Part shown: in pieces, positions 1 through 7,509 of the stretch | Numbering within the stretch: position 1 is the stretch's first letter | Layout of the letters: every line of letters starts with the position of its first letter | From: CBFFRJ01 sp963530515 | Lineage (GTDB): Bacteria > Pseudomonadota > Gammaproteobacteria > Enterobacterales > Enterobacteriaceae | Length of the DNA: 64,000 bases | Reading direction: 5' to 3' | Assembly: GCA_963530515.1 (NCBI GenBank) | Contig: CAUSEC010000004.1 | Location: forward strand, 1 to 64,000 | Position numbers and translations under genes: made by a program | The notes under the pieces: model-generated | What the model was told of the DNA's origin: nothing | Databases searched by the model: none | The model's input: only the letters and a program-made list of their open reading frames with translations

Positions 1-36
1 TTAAGCCATCTTAAATGACTCTGAGGTGTCTGTTAA

Positions 37-549
37 ACCCGTGGCGATTCAGTTTTCCAGAAAGCGATTGATGGCGGAGAGTTTAACTCGGCAAATCGTT
101 TCTATGAGAAAAATGAACGCCTTGATGAGGTAAAGTCCACGGAAATTATTGCTGAACGCCTCAATTTAAGACTTCAGCCTCAGGACATATCTATAACCCC
201 TGAGCATCAGTTGAAAGGGAAAAACAGGAGTGATTTCACGGCATCTAAGTTGATTAGAGGAAGAAGACGGCTACTGGTTACGGAAGTCAAAGGCCAGTGG
301 CACCGAGAGTTATATTCTGCCGCTTCAGCACAACTCTATGACCGTTATTCCATCCACCCAGATGCTGAACAACAAGGTATCTTCCTTGTAATATGGTTTG
401 GAGAGAGTGAGACCGTTGCAGGCCGCAAGAACCACGGAGTAAAAACCGCCCAAGAGCTTAAAATTAGTATTGAAGCAGAGTTACCGGTTGATCTCCGTGG
501 TTTAATTGATGTTTTCGTTTTAGATGTTTCACGACACAGTAAACATTAG
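37..549 (+). pseudogene. Broken C-terminal remnant of a nuclease-like (PD-(D/E)XK-type) protein
   Basis: The reading frame is open from just after an in-frame stop at 34-36 to the stop at 547-549, but has no ATG, GTG or TTG before the TTG at 211. It therefore looks like the tail of a longer gene whose front is lost or frame-shifted. From 211 it would encode 112 residues. The visible part has an RSDF stretch followed about 15 residues later by TEVKGQW, the acid and E-x-K spacing of a PD-(D/E)XK nuclease fold, then a hydrophobic GIFLVIWFG strand. From memory, such tails close large defence-type ATPase or repeat proteins of genomic islands. The family assignment is inference. It lies just inside the putative island end at 723-748. 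Confidence 0.5.
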
Positions 550-722
550 CATCCGCAATAGGGGTCCTATTTTGAATTTTTCCCTATATGCCCAGACCTT
601 TGGCTATCTTGAGATTGCTATAAGTATTTCAACACAAAAAGTTGGTGGTCATATTGGTGGTCTTGACAAGAGGATGAGCGAGGTTTAGCTTGGTTATTAG
701 CCAGTTAATGGCTAAGGCGATC

Positions 723-748
723 CCAGTCAGAGGAGCCATATTTGAAGA
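723..748 (+). repeat. Duplicated 3' end of tRNA-Asn: putative island attachment site (attR)
   Basis: These 26 bases are identical to 23753-23778, the last 16 bases of the tRNA-Asn gene (CCAGTCAGAGGAGCCA) plus 10 bases beyond it. No other part of a tRNA is present here: the bases before 722 do not continue the tRNA. A partial 3' duplication of this kind is what a tRNA-targeting integrase leaves at the far end of its element, and the core matches, from memory, the att core of asn-tRNA islands such as the Yersinia HPI. The element itself would lie to the left, outside the window. Confidence 0.75.
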
Positions 749-780
749 GCCTGCTTAAGGCAACTTAAGCGGGCTTTTTG
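748..780 (+). terminator. tRNA-Asn-type terminator carried along with the att copy
   Basis: A 12-bp stem (748-759 with 764-775, one G-T pair) with a GCAA loop is followed by a T run. It is a diverged copy of the terminator behind the intact tRNA-Asn at 23778-23809, so the duplication extends past the att core into flanking chromosomal DNA. Confidence 0.75.
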
Positions 781-805
781 CTTTTCTGAGTCTGGGTTAA
801 AAGCA

Positions 806-1138
806 TCAGGTCAGAATGGCTTCCAGCCTGGCCAGTACCTCATTCACGACAGCGTCGGGTATACGTTCCAGCCGCTTACCATTTCGGGCTCCCATATCAA
901 TGGTTCTGGGCTGATCACAGCGAATAACGCCCGTTGTTTTTGTTCCCGCGCCGTCCAGTGAGACCGTAAAACCGGCTGCACGGGCAAAGTTTCCGCCGCT
1001 GGTGACGGGAACGACAACGGGTAACCGAGTTAGCTTGTTAAACGGTGCCTTCGATACGATAAGCACCGGACGTTTTCCACTTTGCTCATGTCCGGCAATG
1101 GGATCCAGTGAAACGAGCCAGATTTCCCCTCTGTCCAT
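806..1138 (-). CDS. MazF/PemK-family type II toxin (mRNA endoribonuclease)
   Basis: 110 residues, the normal length for the family. It opens MDRGEIWLVSLDP, the typical PemK/MazF/ChpB start, followed by GKRPVLIVS and VVPVTS, which in this family carry the catalytic Arg and Thr/Ser region. The expected activity is sequence-specific cleavage of mRNA when the antitoxin is degraded. The gene starts with the ATG at 1138, directly after the stop of the antitoxin gene (TAAATG, no gap), so the two are translationally coupled. It sits just chromosome-side of the island scar, a common place for toxin-antitoxin cargo. The family is sure; which named member it equals is not. Confidence 0.9.
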   Translation of the reverse strand: MDRGEIWLVSLDPIAGHEQSGKRPVLIVSKAPFNKLTRLPVVVPVTSGGNFARAAGFTVSLDGAGTKTTGVIRCDQPRTIDMGARNGKRLERIPDAVVNEVLARLEAILT

Positions 1139-1396
1139 TTACAGGATCTCCTTGCCCACCGCAGGCGCATCAATCCATTCACGATCCTCTTCGGTTGTTT
1201 CGGCGTGCGGATCGCACTGCGCCAGCAGTTCCTCAAGCGAATAACGGGGCCGTTTCTGGGGTTCAATAATCAGGCAGCCATTCTCAATGGTCATACCTAC
1301 TTCACTGTCCGTCGACAGCGCCAGCGTTTTCAGCACGGCAGGAGGAACCGCCAACATGACGGATCCGCCAACCTTTTTCAGGCGAGTGGTATACAT
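1139..1396 (-). CDS. AbrB/MazE-like antitoxin partner of the MazF-type toxin
   Basis: 85 residues from the ATG at 1396, chosen because GGAGG lies 7 bases upstream; longer in-frame starts would run through the operator. The N-terminal half (MYTTRLKKVGGSVMLAVPPA, then VLKTLAL) has the swapped-hairpin pattern of AbrB/SpoVT DNA-binding antitoxins. The acidic C-terminal half (SLEELLAQCDPHAE and following) is the usual toxin-wrapping tail. The expected role is to neutralise the toxin and repress the shared promoter. It is the first gene of the two-gene operon. Confidence 0.88.
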   Translation of the reverse strand: MYTTRLKKVGGSVMLAVPPAVLKTLALSTDSEVGMTIENGCLIIEPQKRPRYSLEELLAQCDPHAETTEEDREWIDAPAVGKEIL

Positions 1397-1412
1397 AGAG
1401 CACCTCCGGATA

Positions 1413-1428
1413 TTATATTTTAATATAA
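1413..1428. promoter_or_regulatory. Inverted repeat, likely autoregulatory operator of the toxin-antitoxin operon
   Basis: TTATATT-TT-AATATAA, perfect 7-base arms, located 17 bases upstream of the antitoxin start within an A+T-rich promoter-like stretch. AbrB-type antitoxins bind such palindromes to repress their own operon. Binding here is inferred. Confidence 0.6.
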
Positions 1429-1897
1429 CATCCGCAGTGGACGATGCACAATTATTCATCAGATTCATTGTAATTTCCTTAGCGTAATAAGACGTGAAAA
1501 AAGCCTTAATACATCGAAGGACGTATCCGGCAGTTTTTCAAAGACGGCATTGCCGGTAAAACGGCGACCCTCCTGATACATCAGGCGCTTCTTGCAGGTC
1601 ATGAAGCATTTCGGGCAGGCGGGAGGTTAGTTCGTGGTAAGAAGGCCGATAATAGAAAACTGTTTTAGTGGTTCAAAGTACTATCACTGATCAGATAAAC
1701 GAAATGCGGCGCAGCTTCCGTATATGTTCTGCGCCCCAGGAACATCAGATTTGCTTTTGGTGCCTGCCCGCTGTTCGGCGGACTGATTAACCACACTTAC
1801 CCTTTATTTAAAGTTTTCGCCAAAATGGTCGATACTGTAATGAGGTTCCGTCCTCACGCTGTTAGATTTTTTGTTTCATAACAATAGGATGATCGAA
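1429..1897. other. Gap of about 470 bases with only a degenerate reading frame
   Basis: There is no gene with a start and ribosome-binding site. A short frame at about 1510-1665 on the plus strand reads as plausible protein (FFKDGIAGKTATLLIHQ in the middle) but begins after a stop without a start codon. It may be a decayed gene fragment between the toxin-antitoxin pair and the YjfB-like gene. Confidence 0.4.
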
Positions 1898-2086
1898 ATG
1901 GATAGCTCGCAAATCGCATCATTATCTACCAGTCTCAGTTCATACCAGCTAAACAGTCAGGTCAGTACGCTGGTTCTGAGAAAAGCGCTGGACGCGCAGG
2001 AAACGGCGGCAGCCGATCTGATCAATCAGATCCCCCAATTGCCTTCGAATCCGGCAATCGGTCGTAACATCAATACCACTGCATAA
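1898..2086 (+). CDS. YjfB-like small protein (putative motility protein family)
   Basis: 62 residues from the ATG at 1898, preceded by AGGA at a normal spacing; an upstream in-frame start (1871) lacks this. The sequence MDSSQIASLSTSLSSYQL, then VLRKALDAQET and a short proline-rich tail ending GRNINTTA, fits the YjfB family. That family consists of small proteins with a helical N-terminal half and is annotated as putatively motility-linked. Its biochemical role is not established. It stands alone, followed by a strong terminator, and no flagellar gene is in the window. Confidence 0.7.
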   Translation: MDSSQIASLSTSLSSYQLNSQVSTLVLRKALDAQETAAADLINQIPQLPSNPAIGRNINTTA

Positions 2087-2148
2087 TCAGGTTTGCCCGA
2101 TGGCGTTCAACGCCTGTTGTCCAGCACCATCCGGCAAAATATGAGCGC

Positions 2149-2178
2149 AAGCCCGCAAACTACACTGCGGGCTTTTTT
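2149..2178 (+). terminator. Rho-independent terminator after the YjfB-like gene
   Basis: A 9-bp stem (2149-2157 with 2166-2174) runs into a six-T run on the plus strand. Confidence 0.85.
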
Positions 2179-2190
2179 GTTTTTCGCCCC

Positions 2191-3129
2191 TTACAGCAAA
2201 TGATTACCGTCAGTGGGCTTTGCCAGATTCACCGGCATGCCGGAGCGGCGTTCAAGCACCTCACTGGCATAGCTGGCATCGATCCCCTCACCTTTAATCA
2301 CCGCACGCAGCGCCGGAGTTATCGGCAGTGGCACTTTATCGTCAGACTCATATTCGGCACGGTTACGCGACAGCGGCTCGTGAACTTCCACCCAACGGCT
2401 GCCATCCGGCTCGACGGTGGCTTTCACCGGTTGATCGATAATCTGCACCCGGGTGCCAACCGGCACATTATCGAACAGGTATTTGATGTCATCCGCACGC
2501 AAACGAATGCAGCCCTGGCTCACGCGAAGCCCAATACCAAAGTTGGCATTGGTGCCATGAATTGCATACAGCTTGCCGATGTAAATGGCATACAGACCCA
2601 TCGGATTATCCGGGCCGGCAGGCACCATCGCCGGTAGCGTTATCCCCTCTTTGGCATATTCGCGCCGTGTATTGGGTGTCGGGGACCAGGTGGGTCCCTC
2701 TTGTTTGCGCTCAACGGAGGTCACCCAGTTGCGCGGCGTTTCGCGGCCCGCTTGCCCGATCCCAATCGGCAACACCTCGACCGTATTGCTCCCTTTCGGG
2801 TAGTAATACAGCCGCATCTCGGCCACGTTAATCACAATGCCCTCGCGCACGGTGGGCGGTAAAATAATCTGCTGTGGGATGGTCAGTTGGGTACCGGCTT
2901 TCGGCAGGAAAGGATCGACGCCAGGGTTGGCCTCCAGCATGTTGCTGAGCCCCTGACCGTATTGCGCGGCAAAAGCCTCAAGCGGCTGTATATTACCGTC
3001 CGGGACGGTAATCACCTGCGTGCTTCCCACCAGGCGGCTCCCTTGTGGCGGTAGCGGGTAACTGACAGCCAGCGCACTGTGGCTCGCTGCCAGCATACAA
3101 AGTCCATAAAACAATTTCATACGACCCAT
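2191..3129 (-). CDS. ldtA: L,D-transpeptidase LdtA (ErfK), periplasmic cell-wall enzyme
   Basis: 312 residues with a signal peptide (about 1-22, cut near ALA-VSYPLP), a LysM-like region (about 38-90) and a YkuD catalytic domain (about 95-235). The active-site motif HGTN (His191) and SQGCIRL (Cys207) is intact. The family exports to the periplasm and links the Braun lipoprotein, or 3-3 crosslinks, to meso-diaminopimelate of peptidoglycan. Sequence and length match enteric ErfK closely. The start at 3129 has a GGAAAGGA ribosome site. In E. coli, erfK sits between asnV and cobT; here it is next to the att scar instead, which helps place the island at the asnV-equivalent locus. Confidence 0.95.
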   Translation of the reverse strand: MGRMKLFYGLCMLAASHSALAVSYPLPPQGSRLVGSTQVITVPDGNIQPLEAFAAQYGQGLSNMLEANPGVDPFLPKAGTQLTIPQQIILPPTVREGIVINVAEMRLYYYPKGSNTVEVLPIGIGQAGRETPRNWVTSVERKQEGPTWSPTPNTRREYAKEGITLPAMVPAGPDNPMGLYAIYIGKLYAIHGTNANFGIGLRVSQGCIRLRADDIKYLFDNVPVGTRVQIIDQPVKATVEPDGSRWVEVHEPLSRNRAEYESDDKVPLPITPALRAVIKGEGIDASYASEVLERRSGMPVNLAKPTDGNHLL

Positions 3130-3206
3130 GATTTCCTTTCCTCAAACGCGACAGGCGTGAGGTAATCATAGCGTTTTTTGCACGCATTCTCTCTAAGAGG
3201 AACGGG

Positions 3207-3509
3207 CTACACCCTGAATGCGTAATGTGTTCCATCCGGTAATTCGACATCAAGGCGCAATTTGCCACCGGTGGCTTCCACATACCGCTTGAGTGTGGAA
3301 AGTTTGAGGTCGCGACCGCGCTTTTCCATCTCTGCAACCGTTGGCTGCCGCACTCCTAACGCATTCGCCATCTCGGTCTGGGTTTTTTGTACTTTTTCAC
3401 GCAACTCTGCCAAATGAATATTGAGCAGGATTTCGGTCGCCATCAACTCAGCTTTCGCCACGACATCTGGTGTTTCATTCGCGAGGAGTTGCTCCAGCGT
3501 TCTACCCAT
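3207..3509 (-). CDS. higA: HigA-type XRE-family antitoxin
   Basis: 100 residues. A helix-turn-helix of the XRE type lies at about 43-75 (KTQTEMANALGVRQPTVAEME), preceded by a helical region and followed by a short C-terminal strand segment. The family neutralises a RelE-like toxin and represses the operon. It is the second gene of the pair, 4 bases after the toxin gene: the toxin-first order characteristic of higBA systems. No other partner lies nearby. Confidence 0.85.
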   Translation of the reverse strand: MGRTLEQLLANETPDVVAKAELMATEILLNIHLAELREKVQKTQTEMANALGVRQPTVAEMEKRGRDLKLSTLKRYVEATGGKLRLDVELPDGTHYAFRV

Positions 3510-3513
3510 AGTG

Positions 3514-3867
3514 CTATTCTCCGTTCTTTAACATTTCCAGATAATATGCAAACTCTCGGTCAGCAAGCGGAATCATTTCATCATAGAAGCGCTTTTCATT
3601 TCCTCGTTTAATCCCGGCACAAAGCAGGATAGCTGCCCGCTGCGGGTCAAATGCAAAAAATGCGCGCACGGGAACTCCATGGTTCTGAATACGCAGCTCT
3701 TTCATATTCTTAAAACGCGAGCCTTTAATCGTATCAGCGTAGGGCCGTGGTAATGCAGGCCCTTTAATACGTAAAACCAAAAGTGCTGCAAGAACACATG
3801 AACGGTCAGTGTCATTTTGGGCACTGAACCAGGAATCAAACGTATCCGTTGTTTTAATTTTCCACAC
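3514..3867 (-). CDS. higB: HigB/RelE-like type II toxin
   Basis: 117 residues from a GTG at 3867 with AAGGGG 7 bases upstream. It starts MWKIKTTDTFDSWFSAQ and contains LRIKGPALPRPYADTIKGS, then ELRIQNHGVPVRAFFAFDP and a LCAGIKRGNEKRFYDEMIP end. This is the phage-derived Gp49-like/HigB subfamily of the RelE fold, which cleaves mRNA on the ribosome. The Arg/Lys-rich segments expected for catalysis are present. It is encoded first in a two-gene operon with the XRE antitoxin and lies between ldtA and the acuR-like gene, a pair of unrelated housekeeping neighbours, which suggests a mobile insertion. Confidence 0.85.
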   Translation of the reverse strand: MWKIKTTDTFDSWFSAQNDTDRSCVLAALLVLRIKGPALPRPYADTIKGSRFKNMKELRIQNHGVPVRAFFAFDPQRAAILLCAGIKRGNEKRFYDEMIPLADREFAYYLEMLKNGE

Positions 3868-3884
3868 AGAAGCCCCTTATAAAT

Positions 3885-3900
3885 ATAGGTTTAAACCTAT
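3885..3900. promoter_or_regulatory. Perfect 16-bp palindrome, likely HigA operator
   Basis: ATAGGTTTAAACCTAT lies 18 bases upstream of the toxin start, where an XRE antitoxin is expected to bind to repress the operon. The palindrome is seen directly; the binding protein is inferred. Confidence 0.65.
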
Positions 3901-4052
3901 GTTGATGTAAAGCATTCCCACTGCTGACGAAAGTGGAATCAAACAGGAACACACCCTTTTAATGAAAACCTGAAGCGTCCTTCCAGAATTGACTGCCCCC
4001 TTCCCCCACTTGCACCCTGTTTCAATTGAGCGTAGGCTTGCAACCAATTAAA

Positions 4053-4062
4053 ACCGATCGGT
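4053..4062. promoter_or_regulatory. Putative TetR-family operator in front of the acuR-like gene
   Basis: The core palindrome ACCGATCGGT lies just upstream of the TetR start at 4070, the usual autoregulatory position. The outer bases on either side are only partly symmetrical. Confidence 0.55.
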
Positions 4063-4069
4063 CTAAATT

Positions 4070-4714
4070 ATGAGTAGTGAGACGCTCGCAGTACAGAAAC
4101 CCCGTCGTGGGCGGCCCCCCAGGGTCGAACGCGAATTTACCGATACCCGCCAGGAGCTGATTCGCTCGGGGCTTGAGGTACTCACGCAGACGGGGTATTT
4201 GTCGGCGGGTATTGAGGAGGTGATCAAAAACATCGCGGTGCCGAAGGGATCGTTCTACCACTGCTTTAAGAGCAAACAGGAATTTGGCCTCGCGGTGCTC
4301 GCCGCGTACGGTGCCTTTTTTGCGCATAAATTAGACAAGCATCTGCTCAATGGCGACATGCCTCCCCTTGAGCGGATGACGGCTTTTGTTCTCCATGCGG
4401 GTCAGGGGATGGCGAAATACCAGTTCCGCCGCGGGTGCCTTGTGGGCAACCTGCTGCAGGAAACGCCGCTTCTGCCCGACGAATTCCCCCAACGGTTGAA
4501 AATGATTCTTGGCGAGTGGGAAATCCGCGTAGCCCGCTGTTTTTCCGAGGCGCAGGCACAGGGCACGATCCCCGCTAACGCCTCGCCTGAAAAGCTGGCC
4601 TGCGTGTTCTGGTCAGGATGGGAGGGTGCGGTCATGCGTGCAAAACTCTTCCAGTCCGCCGACCCGCTGAATCAGTACTGGGAATTCTTTATGCACAGCA
4701 TTACTCAAAAATAA
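4070..4714 (+). CDS. TetR/AcrR-family repressor, AcuR-like
   Basis: 214 residues. A basic leader (KPRRGRPPRVERE) precedes the TetR helix-turn-helix at about 26-72 (LIRSGLEVLTQTGYLSAGIEEV then VPKGSFYHCFKSKQ). The larger C-terminal ligand domain contains a CLVGNLLQE segment typical of the AcuR/YcfQ-like branch. It lies 58 bases upstream of, and in the same direction as, an AcuI-type reductase. In Rhodobacter, AcuR represses acuI and responds to acrylate; the same link here is inferred from gene pairing. A palindrome sits immediately before the start. Confidence 0.8.
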   Translation: MSSETLAVQKPRRGRPPRVEREFTDTRQELIRSGLEVLTQTGYLSAGIEEVIKNIAVPKGSFYHCFKSKQEFGLAVLAAYGAFFAHKLDKHLLNGDMPPLERMTAFVLHAGQGMAKYQFRRGCLVGNLLQETPLLPDEFPQRLKMILGEWEIRVARCFSEAQAQGTIPANASPEKLACVFWSGWEGAVMRAKLFQSADPLNQYWEFFMHSITQK

Positions 4715-4772
4715 CACCTGCACAGGACGGCATTGATGCCGAAAACCACAGTCAGACGAGGAAAACTCCGTC

Positions 4773-5750
4773 ATGAAAGCTCTAGTTCTGGAACAGATTG
4801 AAAACAAAACCCTGGCAGCCGTAAAAGAGATTGCCCTGCCTGCCCTCGCCGACGGTGATGTGCTGGTCGACATCGACTGGTCCAGCCTTAACTACAAAGA
4901 TGCCCTCGCGATCACCGGCAAAGGCAAAATCATTCGCCAGTTCCCGATGGTCCCGGGTATCGACTTCTCCGGTATCGTCAGCGAAAGCCGTGACCCGCGC
5001 TTTGTGGCAGGCCAGGCCGTCATTCTTACCGGCTGGGGCGTGGGTGAAAACCACTGGGGTGGCCTGGCCGCTCAGGCCTGCGTTAAAGGCGACTGGCTGG
5101 TTTCCCTGCCGCAAACCCTGAGTGCGCGTAACGCCATGATCGTCGGTACCGCAGGCTTCACCGCGATGCTCTGTGTTGACGCGCTGGTCAACGCCGGTGT
5201 GAAACCGGAAAGCGGTAAAGTGGTGGTCACCGGTGCCAGCGGCGGCGTGGGCAGCACTGCCGTCGTCCTGCTCAAAGCACTGGGTTACACCGTGGTGGCA
5301 GTCACTGGCCGCGAATCCACCCACGACTTCCTGCGCCAGTTGGGGGCAGATGAGATCCTGCCGCGTAGCGAGTTCGAAGAGACGCGTCCGCTGGAAAAAC
5401 AGCTGTGGGCCGGTGCTGTTGACACCGTTGGCAGCAAGGTGCTGGCAAAAGTGCTGGCGCAGACCAACTACGGCGGCTGTGTGGCGGCCTGTGGCCTGGC
5501 GGGCGGTTTTGATCTGCCCACCACCGTCATGCCGTTCATCCTGCGTAACGTGCGTCTGCAGGGCGTGGATTCCGTGATGGTCCCGACTGCCGAGCGTGGT
5601 GCCGTCTGGGAACGTCTGGCCAGCATCCTGCCGGAAAGCTATTACCAGCAAGCCTCCACGGAGATCGGTCTGGAGCAGGCTCCGGCCTTCGCCGCCGACT
5701 TCCTGAGCAACAAAATCCAGGGCCGTACGCTGGTCAAAATCAGCGGCTAA
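4773..5750 (+). CDS. acuI: AcuI/YhdH-type NADPH-dependent acryloyl-CoA reductase
   Basis: 325 residues of the zinc-free medium-chain dehydrogenase family, matching E. coli YhdH (AcuI) in length and sequence feel. It has the N-terminal GroES-like domain (about 1-115, with FPMVPGIDFSGIV) and a Rossmann domain with VVTGASGGVGSTAV at about 149-162 for NADPH. The family reduces acryloyl-CoA to propionyl-CoA and so detoxifies acrylate-derived electrophiles. It follows the TetR gene in one transcription unit, so ligand-controlled induction is likely. No DMSP lyase or CoA ligase gene is adjacent. Confidence 0.88.
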   Translation: MKALVLEQIENKTLAAVKEIALPALADGDVLVDIDWSSLNYKDALAITGKGKIIRQFPMVPGIDFSGIVSESRDPRFVAGQAVILTGWGVGENHWGGLAAQACVKGDWLVSLPQTLSARNAMIVGTAGFTAMLCVDALVNAGVKPESGKVVVTGASGGVGSTAVVLLKALGYTVVAVTGRESTHDFLRQLGADEILPRSEFEETRPLEKQLWAGAVDTVGSKVLAKVLAQTNYGGCVAACGLAGGFDLPTTVMPFILRNVRLQGVDSVMVPTAERGAVWERLASILPESYYQQASTEIGLEQAPAFAADFLSNKIQGRTLVKISG

Positions 5751-5757
5751 TCCCTTC

Positions 5758-5779
5758 CCCGGCGCACCAACGCGCCGGG
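5758..5779. terminator. GC-rich hairpin after acuI, terminator-like
   Basis: CCCGGCGC (5758-5765) pairs with GCGCCGGG (5772-5779) across a 6-base loop. The T run that follows is poor, so its strength is uncertain. Confidence 0.5.
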
Positions 5780-5797
5780 TCCTCACAATTTCATCTT

Positions 5798-5816
5798 GAT
5801 AACGCAAACCATTATC
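5798..5816. promoter_or_regulatory. Fur box upstream of the iron operon
   Basis: GATAACGCAAACCATTATC agrees with the 19-base Fur consensus at 15 positions. It lies about 60 bases upstream of the sigma-factor gene. Iron-dependent repression by Fur is therefore likely. Confidence 0.75.
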
Positions 5817-5876
5817 ATTTAACCTCTGCGGCATAATAACGATTCTGATGCGCCACACCTGCACTGAGGTTTTCAC

Positions 5877-6398
5877 TTGTCTGCGTTCGAGCGGTACTAC
5901 ACGGAGCTCTTCCGATTCCTGAGCAGGAAACTGCACGATCGTCACCTGGCAGAAGATTTGACCCAGGAGACCTTCAGCCGTGCACTTTCCAGCACGCAGC
6001 AGGTCTCTTCCCACCGCGCATTGCTTTACCACATCGCTAAAAATCTTCTGGTGGACAGATACCGCGACCCCCAGCAACGTTTTGCCGCTGATGAGATGCC
6101 TGACGCCGACAGCCTGCTCGCCCCCGGGCACGAACAACCGGACACCATAACCGAAAACCAGCAGTATATCGACAGCCTGATGGCCGCCATCGAAGCGCTA
6201 CCGCCGCGTTGTCGGGAAGCGTTTATCCTGCACCGGTTCGACGGACTGTCGCAAAATGAGGTAGCCGCCAGGATGGGGATCTCAACCAACATGGTGGAAA
6301 AACACATTATTCGCGCCATGCTTGCCTGCCGGCGTTGTCGCCAGCAGTGGCAGGCCGTGACGCCTTCAACAGATACTGAGGAAGCCCGCCATGGATAA
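5877..6398 (+). CDS. ECF-type RNA polymerase sigma factor, FecI-like
   Basis: 173 residues from a TTG at 5877; there is no better start with the whole of region 2. Sigma region 2 is seen at about 3-70 (AEDLTQETFSRAL, with LLYHIAKNLLVDRYRD). Region 4 is at about 105-155 (ALPPRCREAFILHRFDGLSQNEVA followed by MGISTNMVEKHIIRAM). This is the FecI/PupI iron-starvation branch, which drives transcription of the receptor gene after a signal relayed by receptor and FecR. The 3' end overlaps the FecR-like gene by 8 bases. A Fur box sits upstream. Confidence 0.88.
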   Translation: MSAFERYYTELFRFLSRKLHDRHLAEDLTQETFSRALSSTQQVSSHRALLYHIAKNLLVDRYRDPQQRFAADEMPDADSLLAPGHEQPDTITENQQYIDSLMAAIEALPPRCREAFILHRFDGLSQNEVAARMGISTNMVEKHIIRAMLACRRCRQQWQAVTPSTDTEEARHG

Positions 6399-7419
6399 CC
6401 TGACTGTCGCTGAACAGGCGGCGCGCTGGTTACTGAAAAGCCGGGAAGGCTTAACCCCGCAAGAGCGCCTGAGTTTTAACCACTGGCTGAGCACGCCCGC
6501 GCACGCCGAGGAGTTTCGGCAAATGCAGGACGTCTGGCAGGAAACGCTCGCCATTCCCGCCGCCGACATCGCGCGCCTGCGCCCGACACCGGTGAAAAAA
6601 CCGCTGCCTTTCTGGCGGCTCAGCGCCGGTCTTTGCGCGCTGGCGCTGGTGATGTTGGTGTTCTGGTCGCCGCTGCAGGACACGCTCGCCCGCCCCCAGT
6701 ACAGCGAAACCTGGCAAACGGCACGGGGTGAACTGCGCCAGGTCACGCTGCCGGATGGCACGGTGGTCAACCTGGATGCCGAAACCCGGCTGGCGGTAAA
6801 CTACTTCGCCCATCGACGTGAAGTGGTGCTCGAACGCGGTCAGGCCTTTTTTAACGTCACGCATTTGCCCGAGCGCCCGTTCGTGGTGCTGAGCGGCCCC
6901 ACCCGGGCAACGGTTATCGGTACGGCCTTTCAGGTGCGTTACCTGCCGCATTCAATGAGTGGCGACGGCGTTGACGTCGCGGTGCGTGACGGTGCCGTGC
7001 GCGTCGGGCCGCGCAACCGCTGGGAAAATGACTGGTGGCGCACGATGCAACGCCTCAATCTCAGCACGGCAACACGGCATTTAACGGTGCTGCATGCCGC
7101 CCAGCGTACCCGCAGCGATGCCGACGGAGAGCTGCTGACCCCGGTTGAGACCCGCGACATTGCCGCGTGGAAAGAAGAACGTATTGTCTTCGATAACACC
7201 CGTCTGGACATGGCACTGGCAGAGTTTGCCCGCTACGGCGACGTGCCGCTGCGAATTGCTTCAGAAGAGGCCGCCAGCCTGCGTGTCAGCGGCAGTTTCG
7301 ATGTCAATCGCGTCACCAGCTTTGCCAAAGCCCTGCCTGCCGTGTTGCCCGTTAAAGTTAAAAATCAAAATAATCAGATAGTTATATCGTCATCATCGGC
7401 ATCACGAAAAAAAGAGTAA
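6391..7419 (+). CDS. FecR-like membrane regulator of the ECF sigma factor
   Basis: 342 residues. The cytoplasmic part (about 1-68, starting with the DUF4880-type EQAARWLL and FNHWLSTPAHAEEFRQM) should bind the sigma factor. One membrane span follows at about 73-92. The periplasmic FecR domain has TLPDGTVVNLDAETRLAV, ERGQAFFNV and VIGTAFQVR. The C-terminal STN-like part (VFDNTRLDMALAEFARYG) should contact the signalling domain of the receptor. The region around 205-245 is longer than in typical FecR and is rich in Arg and Trp. The gene overlaps the sigma gene and is followed by the receptor gene. Confidence 0.88.
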   Translation: MDNLTVAEQAARWLLKSREGLTPQERLSFNHWLSTPAHAEEFRQMQDVWQETLAIPAADIARLRPTPVKKPLPFWRLSAGLCALALVMLVFWSPLQDTLARPQYSETWQTARGELRQVTLPDGTVVNLDAETRLAVNYFAHRREVVLERGQAFFNVTHLPERPFVVLSGPTRATVIGTAFQVRYLPHSMSGDGVDVAVRDGAVRVGPRNRWENDWWRTMQRLNLSTATRHLTVLHAAQRTRSDADGELLTPVETRDIAAWKEERIVFDNTRLDMALAEFARYGDVPLRIASEEAASLRVSGSFDVNRVTSFAKALPAVLPVKVKNQNNQIVISSSSASRKKE

Positions 7420-7509
7420 AAAAAGTGGAGGACGGACGTCAGGGTTTCGTCCGCCGCTGCGTCTTCAGGAGAGAATGATTCTTATTACGTTGTTTTCTGG
7501 GGATGATGC

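Noticed and set aside
723..748. A fourth tRNA-Asn gene
   Set aside because: Only the last 16 bases of the tRNA are present; the acceptor 5' strand, D arm and anticodon are missing, so it is an att duplication and not a tRNA.
1510..1665. A short gene between the toxin-antitoxin pair and the YjfB-like gene
   Set aside because: There is no start codon or ribosome site and a stop lies just upstream; at best it is a decayed fragment.
4782..6137. A 451-codon open frame on the minus strand opposite acuI and the sigma gene
   Set aside because: It is the antisense shadow of two well-supported genes in GC-rich DNA and has no family signature.
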